Assembly (NCBI GenBank): GCA_016709315.1
Contig: JADJMZ010000001.1
Coordinates: forward strand, 248,001 to 312,000
Direction of reading: 5' to 3'
DNA: 64,000 nucleotides
DNA from: Ignavibacteria bacterium
GTDB taxonomy: Bacteria > Bacteroidota > Ignavibacteria > Tepidaquicellales > Tepidaquicellaceae
Positions 1 to 9,666 of this stretch are shown one piece after another. The number at the start of each line of letters is the position of its first letter. Positions within the stretch are counted from its first letter, which is position 1. Below the pieces are notes generated by a model that did not search any database, was not told the origin of the DNA, and worked only from the letters and a program-made list of their open reading frames with translations. The position numbers were made by a program, and so were the translations under genes.

Positions 1-456
1 GCTTACAAAAAGGAAGTTATCAGATCTCTTCGTATCTATGGCGAAATGCACAGATACATTCCGGCGCTTGCATTTATGTCGGGTTTTAAAGTTACTGAAA
101 AACCTGTTAAACATCATGCGAGGAAATACGGAGTTACTAAGTTTGGCGCAAGCAGATTTGTAAACGGATTTCTAGATCTGCTGACGGTAGTGTTTACAAA
201 TAAATATATAAAAAGACCTTTGCATTTTTTTGGAAGTCTCGGTATAATTACATCTTTGATGGGATTTGTTGTAACTTTGTATCTGGCTTTGCTGAAATTT
301 ATAGAAAACAAACCTTTGAGCGACAGACCCTTGTTTCTTGTAGGAATTTTTCTGATAATTGTCGGAGTACAGTTTCTTTCGCTTGGATTGATTGCTGAAA
401 TGATAACAAAGTCTAATATTAAAGATGATGATATATTAGTCGAGCAAACTTTCTGA
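1..456 (+). CDS. Glycosyltransferase family 2 (polyprenyl-phosphate sugar transferase), C-terminal part
   Basis: The frame is open from base 1, so this is the 3' end of a gene cut by the window edge; an internal ATG at 46 is not the true start. The first visible residues (AYKKEVIRSLRIYGEMHRYI) match the region of DPM/GtrB-like GT2 enzymes just after the catalytic domain, where the protein folds against the membrane (GEMHRYIPALA). Two hydrophobic segments follow at about residues 60-85 and 95-120 of the ORF, as in enzymes that load a sugar onto dolichyl- or undecaprenyl-phosphate. Substrate cannot be told. It lies upstream of lpxA, consistent with envelope glycan work. The GT-A catalytic domain is outside the window. 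Confidence 0.8.
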   Translation, partial: AYKKEVIRSLRIYGEMHRYIPALAFMSGFKVTEKPVKHHARKYGVTKFGASRFVNGFLDLLTVVFTNKYIKRPLHFFGSLGIITSLMGFVVTLYLALLKFIENKPLSDRPLFLVGIFLIIVGVQFLSLGLIAEMITKSNIKDDDILVEQTF

Positions 457-460
457 TCAG

Positions 461-476
461 TGAAAACCGGTTTTCA
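461..476. repeat. 16-nt perfect palindrome between glycosyltransferase and lpxA
   Basis: The sequence tgaaaaccggttttca equals its own reverse complement. It starts 5 bases after the glycosyltransferase stop and 40 bases before lpxA. There is no loop and no T-run, so it is a poor terminator. It could be a protein-binding site or chance. Confidence 0.3.
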
Positions 477-515
477 GAAATCAGGAATATTAATTTTTTA
501 AAATCCATATTTTTA

Positions 516-1280
516 ATGACAAATAGTTTAATCAGTAAAAAAGCGAACATTGGGAATAATTTAATCATCAGTAATTTTTCAATTATTGAAGATGATGTTG
601 TAATAGGTGATAATGTGGAAATCGGTTCAAATGTTCTTATAGCAAATGGCGCGAGAATTTCTGATAATGTCAGAATACATCACGGTGCTGTTTTATCTAC
701 CTTCCCGCAGGATCTGAAATTTGGCGGCGAAGATACAACGCTTGAAGTCGGTGAGGGTACAGTCATCAGGGAATATGCTACATTGAACAGAGGCACAAAT
801 CACAGCAAAAAATCTGTTGTCGGAAAAAATTGTTTTCTGATGGCTTATACACATGTTGCTCATGATTGTTATGTCGGGGACAATGTAATTCTTGCGAACA
901 GTGTAAATATGGGTGGTCATGTGGAAATAGGAGACTATGCAATTATTGGCGGCCTGGTACCAATACATCAGTTCACTAAAATAGGAGCACATGTAATGAT
1001 AGGCGGCGGATTCAGAACAGTCAAGGATGTGCCTCCTTATGCACTTGCCGGAGGATTCCCTCTGAAATTTGAAGGCATAAATTCAATAGGTCTCAGAAGA
1101 AGAGGATTTACAGGAGATCAGATTAATAATATCAAGGATGCTTATTATATTATTTACAGATCGGGTTTAAATTTCAGTGATGCGGTAATAAAATTAAAAG
1201 AAAATTCCGACATTCCCGAAGAGGTGAAATTAATAATTGATTTCATTGAAAAAAGTAAAAGAGGTCTTGTAAAAGGATAA
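516..1280 (+). CDS. lpxA: Acyl-ACP--UDP-N-acetylglucosamine O-acyltransferase
   Basis: First enzyme of lipid A synthesis: a cytoplasmic trimer that puts a 3-hydroxyacyl chain from ACP on UDP-GlcNAc. The 254-residue length fits the family (about 260). Residues 1-190 are hexapeptide repeats of the left-handed beta-helix. The family signature PQDLKFGGEDTTLEVGEGT (residues 64-82) followed by IREYATLNRGT is present, as is the AHDC motif whose His (H116) aligns with catalytic H125 of E. coli LpxA. The C-terminal 60 residues form the helical cap (RRRGFTGDQI). The ATG at 516 has no clear Shine-Dalgarno site. The cell therefore makes LPS. The usual partners lpxD, lpxC and fabZ would lie outside the window. 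Confidence 0.95.
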   Translation: MTNSLISKKANIGNNLIISNFSIIEDDVVIGDNVEIGSNVLIANGARISDNVRIHHGAVLSTFPQDLKFGGEDTTLEVGEGTVIREYATLNRGTNHSKKSVVGKNCFLMAYTHVAHDCYVGDNVILANSVNMGGHVEIGDYAIIGGLVPIHQFTKIGAHVMIGGGFRTVKDVPPYALAGGFPLKFEGINSIGLRRRGFTGDQINNIKDAYYIIYRSGLNFSDAVIKLKENSDIPEEVKLIIDFIEKSKRGLVKG

Positions 1281-1285
1281 GCTTT

Positions 1286-1792
1286 TTGCCGAAAAATTTT
1301 GAGATAAAATGCAGAATCAGGAATCTGTCTGAAATAAAAAAAATTTTAGTTTCTGACAGGAGTTATAAATATTCGATTGAGAAGCAAAAAGATATTTATT
1401 ATAAAGTAAAATCAGGCAGACTAAAGCTTCGCATAATAAATGAAAAAAATTCTGATCTGATATATTACAACAGAAAAGAGAAGAACAGGGAGCGGGTATC
1501 GAACTTTGTTATTTCCTCAACCATTAATTTCAAAGAGTTAAATTTCATTATGACTGAACAGTTTGAAGTTATGGTAATTGTAAATAAGAAAAGAGAGATT
1601 TTCGTTAAAGATAATATCAGAATACATCTTGACACAGTGAATAAACTCGGTAAGTTTCTTGAAATAGAAATTATGTTTAAAGATTTGAAAAAAGCAAAGA
1701 AGCTTATGGAGGAACTGAAAGATCTACTTAGACTGAATCCAAAAGATTTTATAAAGTCATCTTATTCCGATTTACTAATCAATAAAAAATAA
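1286..1792 (+). CDS. CYTH domain protein (CyaB-like)
   Basis: 168 residues. The N-terminus NFEIKCRI is the usual opening of CyaB-type CYTH proteins, followed by alternating strands rich in K, R and E (KLRI, YYNRKEK, FLEIEIMF) that would line a phosphate-binding tunnel. Family members act as class IV adenylate cyclase, thiamine triphosphatase or inorganic triphosphatase; which one applies cannot be read here. The start is a TTG at 1286, five bases after the lpxA stop, and the stop at 1790-1792 directly abuts the panB ATG, so the three genes look co-transcribed. Confidence 0.7.
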   Translation: MPKNFEIKCRIRNLSEIKKILVSDRSYKYSIEKQKDIYYKVKSGRLKLRIINEKNSDLIYYNRKEKNRERVSNFVISSTINFKELNFIMTEQFEVMVIVNKKREIFVKDNIRIHLDTVNKLGKFLEIEIMFKDLKKAKKLMEELKDLLRLNPKDFIKSSYSDLLINKK

Positions 1793-2614
1793 ATGTCATC
1801 ACAGTTAAAAGATTCCGGTAAACATATTACTACAAAAGTCTTGTATGCTATGAAGCAGAAAGATGAAAAGATTTCCATGCTGACTGCTTATGACTTTCTT
1901 ACTGCGAAGTTCCTTGATGCTGCCGGTATAGATGTTATACTGGTCGGCGACTCTCTCGGAAACGTAATTCAGGGAAATGAAACTACTTTGCCGGTAACGC
2001 TTGAGGAGATGATTTATCACACAAAGATAGTTAAGCGTGCGGTCAGCAATGCATTGGTTGTGGGCGATATGACATTTATGAGTTATCAGGTCGGAGTCAA
2101 GGAAGCGATTACCAATTGCGGGAAGCTTATGAAAGAAACCGGATGTGACGCTGTTAAAATGGAAGGAGGCGATTACATTGCCGAGACTATCAGAAGGGTT
2201 GTGGAAATCGGAATTCCTGTAATGGGACATCTGGGTCTTACACCTCAGTCAATAAATAAGTTCGGAAGCTATAAAACCCGCGGAACAGAAAAAGAAGAAG
2301 CGGATAAAATTTACCAAGATTCTCTTATGCTTGAAAAATCCGGATGCTTTGCAATCGTTCTTGAAAAAATACCTGCCAGACTCGGAACCAAGATTTCAAA
2401 AGCTCTGAAAATTCCCACGATAGGCATAGGAGCCGGTCCTTACTGTGACGGTCAGGTGCTTGTAACACACGATATGCTTGGTTTTATAGAAGATTTCAAA
2501 CCAAGATTTGTCAGGAGATACGCCAATCTTGCCGCAGACACAAAAGACGCTTTCAGAAGATACATTAAAGATGTCAAAGATAAAAAATTTCCCGCAGATA
2601 AAGAAAGTTATTAA
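1793..2614 (+). CDS. panB: 3-methyl-2-oxobutanoate hydroxymethyltransferase
   Basis: First committed step of pantothenate/CoA synthesis: transfers a hydroxymethyl group from 5,10-methylene-THF to alpha-ketoisovalerate to give ketopantoate. The 273 residues cover the full TIM-barrel. The metal-binding aspartates lie in VGDSLGN (D53) and VGDMTF (D92). The substrate-binding VKMEGG (K122, E124) and the catalytic glutamate in VLEKIPA (E191) are present, as is GIGAGPYCDGQVLV near the C-terminus. The ATG follows the stop of the CYTH gene with no gap, implying translational coupling. Confidence 0.96.
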   Translation: MSSQLKDSGKHITTKVLYAMKQKDEKISMLTAYDFLTAKFLDAAGIDVILVGDSLGNVIQGNETTLPVTLEEMIYHTKIVKRAVSNALVVGDMTFMSYQVGVKEAITNCGKLMKETGCDAVKMEGGDYIAETIRRVVEIGIPVMGHLGLTPQSINKFGSYKTRGTEKEEADKIYQDSLMLEKSGCFAIVLEKIPARLGTKISKALKIPTIGIGAGPYCDGQVLVTHDMLGFIEDFKPRFVRRYANLAADTKDAFRRYIKDVKDKKFPADKESY

Positions 2615-2640
2615 GTAAATACTTTCTCTCTAAATTTTTA

Positions 2641-3348
2641 TCACGGTTTCATTTCAGCTTCAAGAATCATTTTATCCTTAGACATTGATTCTGCCAGTGA
2701 ATATTTCCAGATAAGTTTTTTTCCTTCCGTCATTGTAGCGTTTGAAGATATGATCTCGTAAGGAAATTCAATTTCAAAAAGCACTTCTCCTTCTTTAAAA
2801 AGGTCCGTAATACTTTCAGACATTGCAGATGATAGAGAATCTCCATTTACACCGGCACTATCAGACTTCGTATTTTGATAAATATAACTAAAGAATATTT
2901 TCCCGTCTTTATTTTCAAATTTAATTTCTGATTCTCTATCATCATTTCCCGGAGTTTCAAATCTGTTCAGCACTGCAGAATTAATTTTGATAAGACTGTC
3001 GAATTCATATTTTATTGTGAAACTATTTGACAGGTCTTCATTTTTATGGGAATATAATTCGATAAGCTTGACACCGGGCATTGAATCATATTTAGCTCTT
3101 GTTTTACTGATAAAATCTTCGTCTTTGTATAATGAATCCATAAAGTCGCTTGCTTTGGCAGAATCCATAAGTGATGAAAATGAACCCATCATGTCGTAAA
3201 ATATTTTATCGAATTTGATTGTCATAGTCTCAGTTCCTGAACCGTCATAGCTGACTTTGATTTCCCTTTTTAAGGAAAGACATGATGAAAAGGTTATTGC
3301 AAGCAGAAATAATGTAACAAAATTAAAAAGCAGTTTTTCAGATTTCAT
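2641..3348 (-). CDS. Hypothetical lipoprotein
   Basis: 235 residues with a lipoprotein signal peptide (hydrophobic LLFNFVTLFLLAITF, lipobox FSSC, Cys at about 23). The mature part is hydrophilic and rich in D, S, K and E with no motif I recognise; it looks like a beta-rich domain (EIKVSYDGSGTETMTIKFD). It is convergent with panB (26-bp gap) and divergent from the M1 peptidase. Function unknown; confidence is in the gene and its export. Confidence 0.7.
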   Translation of the reverse strand: MKSEKLLFNFVTLFLLAITFSSCLSLKREIKVSYDGSGTETMTIKFDKIFYDMMGSFSSLMDSAKASDFMDSLYKDEDFISKTRAKYDSMPGVKLIELYSHKNEDLSNSFTIKYEFDSLIKINSAVLNRFETPGNDDRESEIKFENKDGKIFFSYIYQNTKSDSAGVNGDSLSSAMSESITDLFKEGEVLFEIEFPYEIISSNATMTEGKKLIWKYSLAESMSKDKMILEAEMKP

Positions 3349-3481
3349 AGTTTATGTTTTAAGTAAAATGTGTTTCAATTTAAATAATAAATTCAAATAT
3401 TAAGAGGACTAATTATTTCCGGAGTGCAAAAACTTTTTTTGAATTATATTGTTCACAAAGAAAACTCCACCTTAAATTTTA

Positions 3482-5242
3482 ATGAAACTATCCCGTGTAA
3501 TTTTATTGGTAACTGCTGTTTTATTTGTTTCAATTGCTTATTGGATATTTACAGGAACGTTGTTTTCAAAAGCTGTAACAGAAGACAGATTTGCGAAATG
3601 TATTTCAGCGCTTTCATCAAAGTATCAGGAGATTAAATATTCGGATTCCGGAAAAAATGGAGACAGCGCCATAATATCTTATCAGGATTTGTATGATGTC
3701 AGGAATTACAGTTTAAAAGTTTCATTTGATATTCCTTCGAAATACATTTACGGTTTACTTGAAATGAACTCCGCAAGCATGTCGGACACTTTAAATAAAA
3801 TTTATATAAATCTGAATACTGACATGAAAGTCCTCAATGTCAGATTAAACGGTAACGAATCTGATTTCTTGCATAATGATGATTACATAATTATTAAAAC
3901 AAATGGTCGTATCAGAATCAATGAAGAATTCAAAGTGGAAATAAAATATGAGGGCTCTCCAAAAAATTACGGATTTGATTCTTTCAGCTTTAAGACTTTT
4001 TCTGATGAACCTGCTATTTATACATTGAGCGAACCGGATTACGCATCCACATGGTGGCCGTGCAAAGATATTCCAAATGATAAATTTACAATTGATATAT
4101 TTATAACTGTCCCGGGACAGCTCACAGCGGTTTCAAACGGACTTTTAAAAGAAGTCAGAGACGAAGAAAACGGTCAGAAGACTTTTTTCTGGAAATCATC
4201 TTATCCTATAACTACATACCTGGTTTCACTTGCAATCGGTAAATATGACAAATGGACGGAGACATATTATTCATCAGACAGTCTTAACAAAATGCCTGTA
4301 GAATATTACACTTATCCGGAGTACACAGAAAATGCTAAAATTGACTGGAAGAATACTTTAAGAATGATAGAATTCTTTTCCGGAAAATTCGGCGAGTATC
4401 CTTTTATAAAAGAAAAATACGGAATGGCTTTGTTCGGATGGGTTGGAGGCGCTATGGAGCATCAGACGATTTCAAGTATGGGATATACACTCGTCAAAGG
4501 AAACGGTAAATATGAAAACATAGTAGTGCATGAGCTGGCTCATCAATGGTTCGGAGATGCAGTCTCACCGGAGTCCTGGAAGGATATATGGCTTAACGAG
4601 GGATTTGCTTCTTACTCGGAAGCGCTGTGGATTGAAAATGAGAAAGGCAAGGAAGATTACATCAAATATTTAAAGAAAGAAGATTACGGATTTTTTCAGG
4701 GTACTGTTTATGATCCCGAAGGATTTATTTTCGGACCGACTGTGTATAATAAAGGAGCCTGGTGTCTTCACATGCTCAGAGGAACGGTCGGTGATTCTGT
4801 ATTTTTTGAAATTTTAAAAAAATATTTTGAATCATATAAATACAAAAATGTAAATACTTATGACTTTCAGAAAATTTGTGAAGAAGTTTCGGGAACTGAC
4901 TTGAAATATTTTTTTGATCAATGGATATTTACTGGTACAGGAAGACCTGATTACAGATATTCATGGAAAGCAGAAGATTTTCAGGATCAGAAAGGAACCG
5001 GAGTATACACACTCAGGATAAATTTGAAACAGGTTCAGGAAGATAATTTCGGTGTTTACAGGATGCCGGTGCGTTTTACAGTAATTACAGACAAAGGCAG
5101 TCAGGAATTTAAATTCTTTAATGATTCGAAAGTACAGCAGTTCGAACAACCCGTTAACGGAAAACCCGTCGAAGTTTTAATTGATAATGAAAACTGGATA
5201 TTAAAAAAATCCCAAATGGAGGAATATAAAGATACTTACTGA
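3482..5242 (+). CDS. M1 family zinc aminopeptidase
   Basis: 586 residues. One N-terminal hydrophobic segment (VILLVTAVLFVSIAYWIF) indicates export with a membrane anchor or signal peptide. The gluzincin core is complete: HELAHQW gives zinc ligands H350 and H354 and catalytic E351, and E373 in WLNEGFAS is the third ligand. The exopeptidase motif reads GGAMEH (322-327), where the family usually has GAMEN, so the last residue differs. The N-terminal beta-saddle precedes it and a short C-terminal domain follows; the large C-terminal helical domain of aminopeptidase N is missing. Likely role: peptide digestion in the periplasm. The ATG at 3482 fits the signal peptide; an overlapping frame at 3424-3636 is a shadow. 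Confidence 0.88.
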   Translation: MKLSRVILLVTAVLFVSIAYWIFTGTLFSKAVTEDRFAKCISALSSKYQEIKYSDSGKNGDSAIISYQDLYDVRNYSLKVSFDIPSKYIYGLLEMNSASMSDTLNKIYINLNTDMKVLNVRLNGNESDFLHNDDYIIIKTNGRIRINEEFKVEIKYEGSPKNYGFDSFSFKTFSDEPAIYTLSEPDYASTWWPCKDIPNDKFTIDIFITVPGQLTAVSNGLLKEVRDEENGQKTFFWKSSYPITTYLVSLAIGKYDKWTETYYSSDSLNKMPVEYYTYPEYTENAKIDWKNTLRMIEFFSGKFGEYPFIKEKYGMALFGWVGGAMEHQTISSMGYTLVKGNGKYENIVVHELAHQWFGDAVSPESWKDIWLNEGFASYSEALWIENEKGKEDYIKYLKKEDYGFFQGTVYDPEGFIFGPTVYNKGAWCLHMLRGTVGDSVFFEILKKYFESYKYKNVNTYDFQKICEEVSGTDLKYFFDQWIFTGTGRPDYRYSWKAEDFQDQKGTGVYTLRINLKQVQEDNFGVYRMPVRFTVITDKGSQEFKFFNDSKVQQFEQPVNGKPVEVLIDNENWILKKSQMEEYKDTY

Positions 5243-5282
5243 TTTGTTAATTTTTTTCGTTATCAATTAAAAGCAATATTAA

Positions 5283-8200
5283 ATGATTATTTCAAAGTCA
5301 CTCAGTGTTTTAACAATATTTTTTCTATTTACAGGGGCTGTATTTTCCAGGCCAAAGAATATTTTTATTAAATTCAAAAGCAATGCGCCTGCAGAGCTTA
5401 TCAGTAATTTCAAAAACAATTCTCCCAAATCAGGTAATAATTCCTTTTCCAAAATAAGCAGAGACTTTAATCTCGAAAACAGCAGGGAAGTTTTTGGTGA
5501 TTTAAACAAAAAATTTTCGGGTAATAATGATTTTATTAAATCGGGACTTAACCGTATATTTATAACTGAAGCGGATGAAAGCATACTGGCGCAGCTTATT
5601 GAGCTTGCCCGGAAGAATGAATTTATAGAATACATTGAGCCCAATAAAAGTCTGAAGCTGGAAAATATCTCAGACAGAAATTTTATTCCGGATGATTCTT
5701 ATTACGGAAGCCAGTACTATTTAAATCTGATCGGAATGCAGAATGTATGGGATATTACAAAAGGCGATTCGGCTGTTGTTATAGGAGTTATTGACACGGG
5801 GCTTGATTTCCTTCATCCGGATCTGCAAACGAGTTTTAAAATTAATTACGGCGAATATGGCAACGGCAAAGAATCAAATGGAATTGATGATGATAATAAC
5901 GGATTTATTGATGACTGGAGAGGGTGGGATTTTACTGATGAGCCCTTGACAGGTGATCCGAGAAGAGGCGATTACCTTGACCCGGATAATGATCCCTCTG
6001 ATGATAACAGACAATCTCACGGCACTGCTGTTACAGGTATTATCAATGCTACATTCAATAATAATGCAGGAATTTCATCAGTCGCTCCGGGTTGCAAAGT
6101 ATTGGTAATGAGAGCGTTTGACGCTGAAGGTTACGGAGAGGAAGATGATGTGGCAAATGCAATTTTGTACGGCATTTCAAACGGAGTTCGAATATTTAAT
6201 TTCAGCTTTGGAGATTATATTTTCAGCAATCTGCTGAGAGATGTTATCAGGTTTGCTTATTCCAGGAATGTAATAATTGTCTGCTCTGCAGGAAATGACG
6301 GAAGCGACCGCCTTCATTATCCTTCAGCTTATGATGAAGTAATATCAGTCGGCGCTTCCGATAATACAGATGCAAAGGCGGGATTTTCTTCATTCGGGGA
6401 AACAGTGGATATATTCGCTCCCGGGTTTCAGAATATTACAACGGTAAGGAGAGGTAAAGGCAGTTCACAGTTTAACGGAGATTATGAAAAGCTCAACGGA
6501 ACATCTTTTGCCGCGCCTGTTGTAGCCGGAGTAGCAGGATTACTTCTTTCCGAAAATCCTTCTCTTACAAATGAAGAAATCAGAGGAATACTTGTTTCAA
6601 CAACCTCGCTTATGCCCGGACAGACGGGATGGGATCATGTAAGATCTTCCGGCAGGATTAATGCGATCAATGCAGTTCAGAATTTTAATAATCCAACTAT
6701 TTCAAGAATCAATTTTCCGTTTCAGGATTACACATTCGAAAGAGATACTGTTCCGATCAGTATTTCCGCTGCTTCGCCGCTGTTCCTTTCTTATTCGGTT
6801 TATTACGGAGTCGGTCAGAAGCCGTCAAACTGGATTCCTTTACTGCTGAATCAGACATCACAGGTTTTGAATGACACAGTAGCTTTCTGGAATACAGCTT
6901 CACTTCCGGATACCTCATACACATTAAGACTTGCAATTAACAGCAACTCGGGAAGAACCATTGAACACAGAATGATAATCTTTAAGGACAGGAACCCGCC
7001 GGTTATCACCGACATATCTTTCGGGACAGTCATAGATAAAAATAATTATTCCCAGCTGATTTTATTTGCAACCAACAAGAGGACACTGGGAAAAATATTT
7101 TACAAAAGAAAAAATATAAATGAACCATACCAGGTTATTCTTGCAGATGTGGGAACTCCCAATATCGGATTCGTTGCTGAAGCTCACTTCGGTTTGCTGA
7201 ATGGTAACGATCTTATTCAGAATACGGAATATGAATTTTATATAGAAGCGGTTTCTTTGAACGGAAAAAATGCAATAGTTAACGATACTTCATTTTATTT
7301 CTATACTTTTCCTCAGATAAATAATTACGGCTATAACAATAAAAACTACTCGCTTAGTTATTCACAGTCCTGCAATACCATAACGGACATTAATAATAAC
7401 GGACTGAATGATATACTTTTAAATGATATTAAGAATAATCTCCGGATGAATATTTACGAATTCAGCGGAGGCGGTTTCAATAAAATTTCAAACGATAACT
7501 GGGGAGATTTCAGAATAGCGCGCGACATCTCGGACATAGACGGCGACGGCAAAAATGAAATTCTGTTTTCAAAAGAAAGGAACGGATATGTTTATGAAGC
7601 TCCGCAAACAGGGCAGCTCCCGACGGATCTTATATGGAATGATACTGAAAACGGAAATTTCTGGTCAGCGAGAATTGCTGATACGGATAATGACGGAAAG
7701 AAAGAAATTCTTGGATTCGGTAAATCCGGATTGAGAATTCTGGAAACAGATAATAATAATAACTTTAATCAGATTGCAAATTTAAATTATTTCGGAAATG
7801 ATTCAGTTGCAAATTCTCAGAATGTGCTTGTGGAAGATTTTGATAATGACGGAAAGAAAGATATTGTGTTTATAAATCTTTATTATGAAACCAGAGGTTC
7901 AGCTCTTCCGAAAATAGGTTTGTCAGTTTATGAAAATACATCAGATAATTCATACAGCAGGATTTTCAAAGACAGCATAGACCGGTTTATCAGGAGTGAT
8001 AATATTGTGACCGGAGATTTCAACGGAGACGGAAGAAAAGATTTTGCACTGGGCGTTGTCAGTAAAGACGGGGATCTTATTCAGTACTACAGTCTTATTG
8101 CTTATACTTCTACAGGAAATAATAATTATGAAGTAATGGGTATTTCCGATATTTACAATTACAAATCATATACTGAAACTTCCACCAAGTCCGCTGATAT

Positions 8201-9587
8201 TGACAATGACGGAAAAGATGAGGTGCTGATAAACACAGGCACATTGTTTTATATAATGAAATATGACACAGGCGCCGGAAGATTCATACCTGAGTATTAC
8301 AAGCAGGATATTAACACGCTTAATCAGATAGTTTATGATTTTGACGGGAACGGAGTGAAGGAAATAGGACTGAATACTGTTAATGACACATTACTCTTTT
8401 TTGAGAAGAATGTAACATTCAGCGGACCATTGACACCGTTGAATTTCAGAGGATACAGTCCCGACTCTAATCTTATCCGGCTTAACTTCGATAATATCGC
8501 AGGAGCGGAAAAGTATATTATTTACAGAAGCGATACGACGCAGAATTTTATTCCTGTTGATTCTGTAAACACAAATTCATATCAGGATATTAATGTAACC
8601 AACAGAAAAAATTATTATTATAAAGTATCGGCAATTGACGAGCAAAATCCTGTAAGAGAAAGCCAGTTAACTGATGCAATAAAAGTATACTGTCACAATA
8701 AGTCAAGACTTCTTTCAGCGGTTTATGAGAATAACGGTTTTATATCTGTAAAATTTTCCGAAAGAATATCTTCGACGATACCGAATATGAATTCATTTAT
8801 AATAAATAACAACTATGGATATCCAAAAAATATAGCAATAAAAAATAATTTTGAGTATTTGCTGATATTAGAGAAGCCGCTGCCTAATGGAAACTATACA
8901 GTTAAATCTAAATCACTGAAGGATTTATATAATTCGGAAACCGACACTAACGAAGTAAGTTTTATTGTAAATCAGACTGACTCTGCAAAATTTTTTATAA
9001 GCAAACTTGTTTTAACTGACAGATACAGATTAAAACTAGAGTTTAACCTTGATGCTGATTCTGTAACAGCATTGAATCCTCAGAATTATTCATTTGAACC
9101 ATTTGACATAAGAGTTGTAAATGTTGAAAGAGACAATATGAATCGAAACACAGTGTATTTAAATCTGGAAAATAAATCTGTGATCGGAGCTACAGGCAAA
9201 AATTATCTTCTGAGGGCATCAGATATTTATTCTGCCGGAGGTATAAAGATTGTCGAAGGAGCAGGCAGCAGTTTCGGATTAATATTCAATAAAGAGAATC
9301 TCGATGAAATGTATGTTTATCCGAATCCGTTCAGTATAAAGAATAATCAGGATTACATTACATTTGCCGGCATTACAAGAGAAACTTCCATTGAGATTTA
9401 TGATCTAACAGGGAAATTTATAACTGAAATTTCAGAAACGAACGGAAACGGCGGAGTAGAGTGGGATATGAAAGACGGAAACGGAAATAAGATCAACACA
9501 GGTATTTATATTTACAGAGCGAAAGGAAAAAATTCTTCCGGAGCGGATGTAGCAGAAAAGTCAGGAAAGTTTGCAGTAGTAAGATAA
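5283..9587 (+). CDS. Large secreted subtilisin-like (S8) protease with T9SS sorting domain
   Basis: 1434 residues. Signal peptide (SLSVLTIFFLFTGAVFS), then a propeptide to about residue 135. Next is an S8 domain with the full triad: D171 in VIDTG, H246 in SHGTAV and S408 in GTSFAAP. Past about residue 470 there are beta-domains, several Asp-rich FG-GAP/VCBS-like repeats (DIDGDGKNE, DTDNDGKKE, DFDNDGKKD, DIDNDGKDE), and an Fn3-like stretch (TPLNFRGY). The C-terminal sorting domain starts at VYPNPF (1345-1350) and ends with NTGIYIYRAKGKN, so export across the outer membrane by type IX secretion is expected. The calcium-binding-like repeats suggest a beta-propeller. Its gene follows the M1 peptidase by 40 bases, so the two may form a protein-degradation unit. 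Confidence 0.93.
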   Translation: MIISKSLSVLTIFFLFTGAVFSRPKNIFIKFKSNAPAELISNFKNNSPKSGNNSFSKISRDFNLENSREVFGDLNKKFSGNNDFIKSGLNRIFITEADESILAQLIELARKNEFIEYIEPNKSLKLENISDRNFIPDDSYYGSQYYLNLIGMQNVWDITKGDSAVVIGVIDTGLDFLHPDLQTSFKINYGEYGNGKESNGIDDDNNGFIDDWRGWDFTDEPLTGDPRRGDYLDPDNDPSDDNRQSHGTAVTGIINATFNNNAGISSVAPGCKVLVMRAFDAEGYGEEDDVANAILYGISNGVRIFNFSFGDYIFSNLLRDVIRFAYSRNVIIVCSAGNDGSDRLHYPSAYDEVISVGASDNTDAKAGFSSFGETVDIFAPGFQNITTVRRGKGSSQFNGDYEKLNGTSFAAPVVAGVAGLLLSENPSLTNEEIRGILVSTTSLMPGQTGWDHVRSSGRINAINAVQNFNNPTISRINFPFQDYTFERDTVPISISAASPLFLSYSVYYGVGQKPSNWIPLLLNQTSQVLNDTVAFWNTASLPDTSYTLRLAINSNSGRTIEHRMIIFKDRNPPVITDISFGTVIDKNNYSQLILFATNKRTLGKIFYKRKNINEPYQVILADVGTPNIGFVAEAHFGLLNGNDLIQNTEYEFYIEAVSLNGKNAIVNDTSFYFYTFPQINNYGYNNKNYSLSYSQSCNTITDINNNGLNDILLNDIKNNLRMNIYEFSGGGFNKISNDNWGDFRIARDISDIDGDGKNEILFSKERNGYVYEAPQTGQLPTDLIWNDTENGNFWSARIADTDNDGKKEILGFGKSGLRILETDNNNNFNQIANLNYFGNDSVANSQNVLVEDFDNDGKKDIVFINLYYETRGSALPKIGLSVYENTSDNSYSRIFKDSIDRFIRSDNIVTGDFNGDGRKDFALGVVSKDGDLIQYYSLIAYTSTGNNNYEVMGISDIYNYKSYTETSTKSADIDNDGKDEVLINTGTLFYIMKYDTGAGRFIPEYYKQDINTLNQIVYDFDGNGVKEIGLNTVNDTLLFFEKNVTFSGPLTPLNFRGYSPDSNLIRLNFDNIAGAEKYIIYRSDTTQNFIPVDSVNTNSYQDINVTNRKNYYYKVSAIDEQNPVRESQLTDAIKVYCHNKSRLLSAVYENNGFISVKFSERISSTIPNMNSFIINNNYGYPKNIAIKNNFEYLLILEKPLPNGNYTVKSKSLKDLYNSETDTNEVSFIVNQTDSAKFFISKLVLTDRYRLKLEFNLDADSVTALNPQNYSFEPFDIRVVNVERDNMNRNTVYLNLENKSVIGATGKNYLLRASDIYSAGGIKIVEGAGSSFGLIFNKENLDEMYVYPNPFSIKNNQDYITFAGITRETSIEIYDLTGKFITEISETNGNGGVEWDMKDGNGNKINTGIYIYRAKGKNSSGADVAEKSGKFAVVR

Positions 9588-9615
9588 ACATTCAGGTTCT
9601 AAATAGTATAAAATA

Positions 9616-9645
9616 AAAAAGGCATCATATGAATAATGCCTTTTT
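9616..9645. terminator. Bidirectional intrinsic terminator
   Basis: Hairpin with stem aaaaaggcat / atgccttttt and a 10-base loop. It has a T-run on the plus side and, read from the other side, also a T-run, so it can end both the S8 protease transcript (+) and the HU transcript (-), which converge here. Confidence 0.8.
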
Positions 9646-9666
9646 AATTTATAAAGATAGAAAAAA

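Noticed and set aside
461..476. Terminator for the glycosyltransferase
   Set aside because: The palindrome has no loop and no T-run.
3424..3636. 70-residue reading frame before the M1 peptidase
   Set aside because: It overlaps the start and signal peptide of the M1 gene in another frame; cysteine-rich composition is an accident of the shadow frame.
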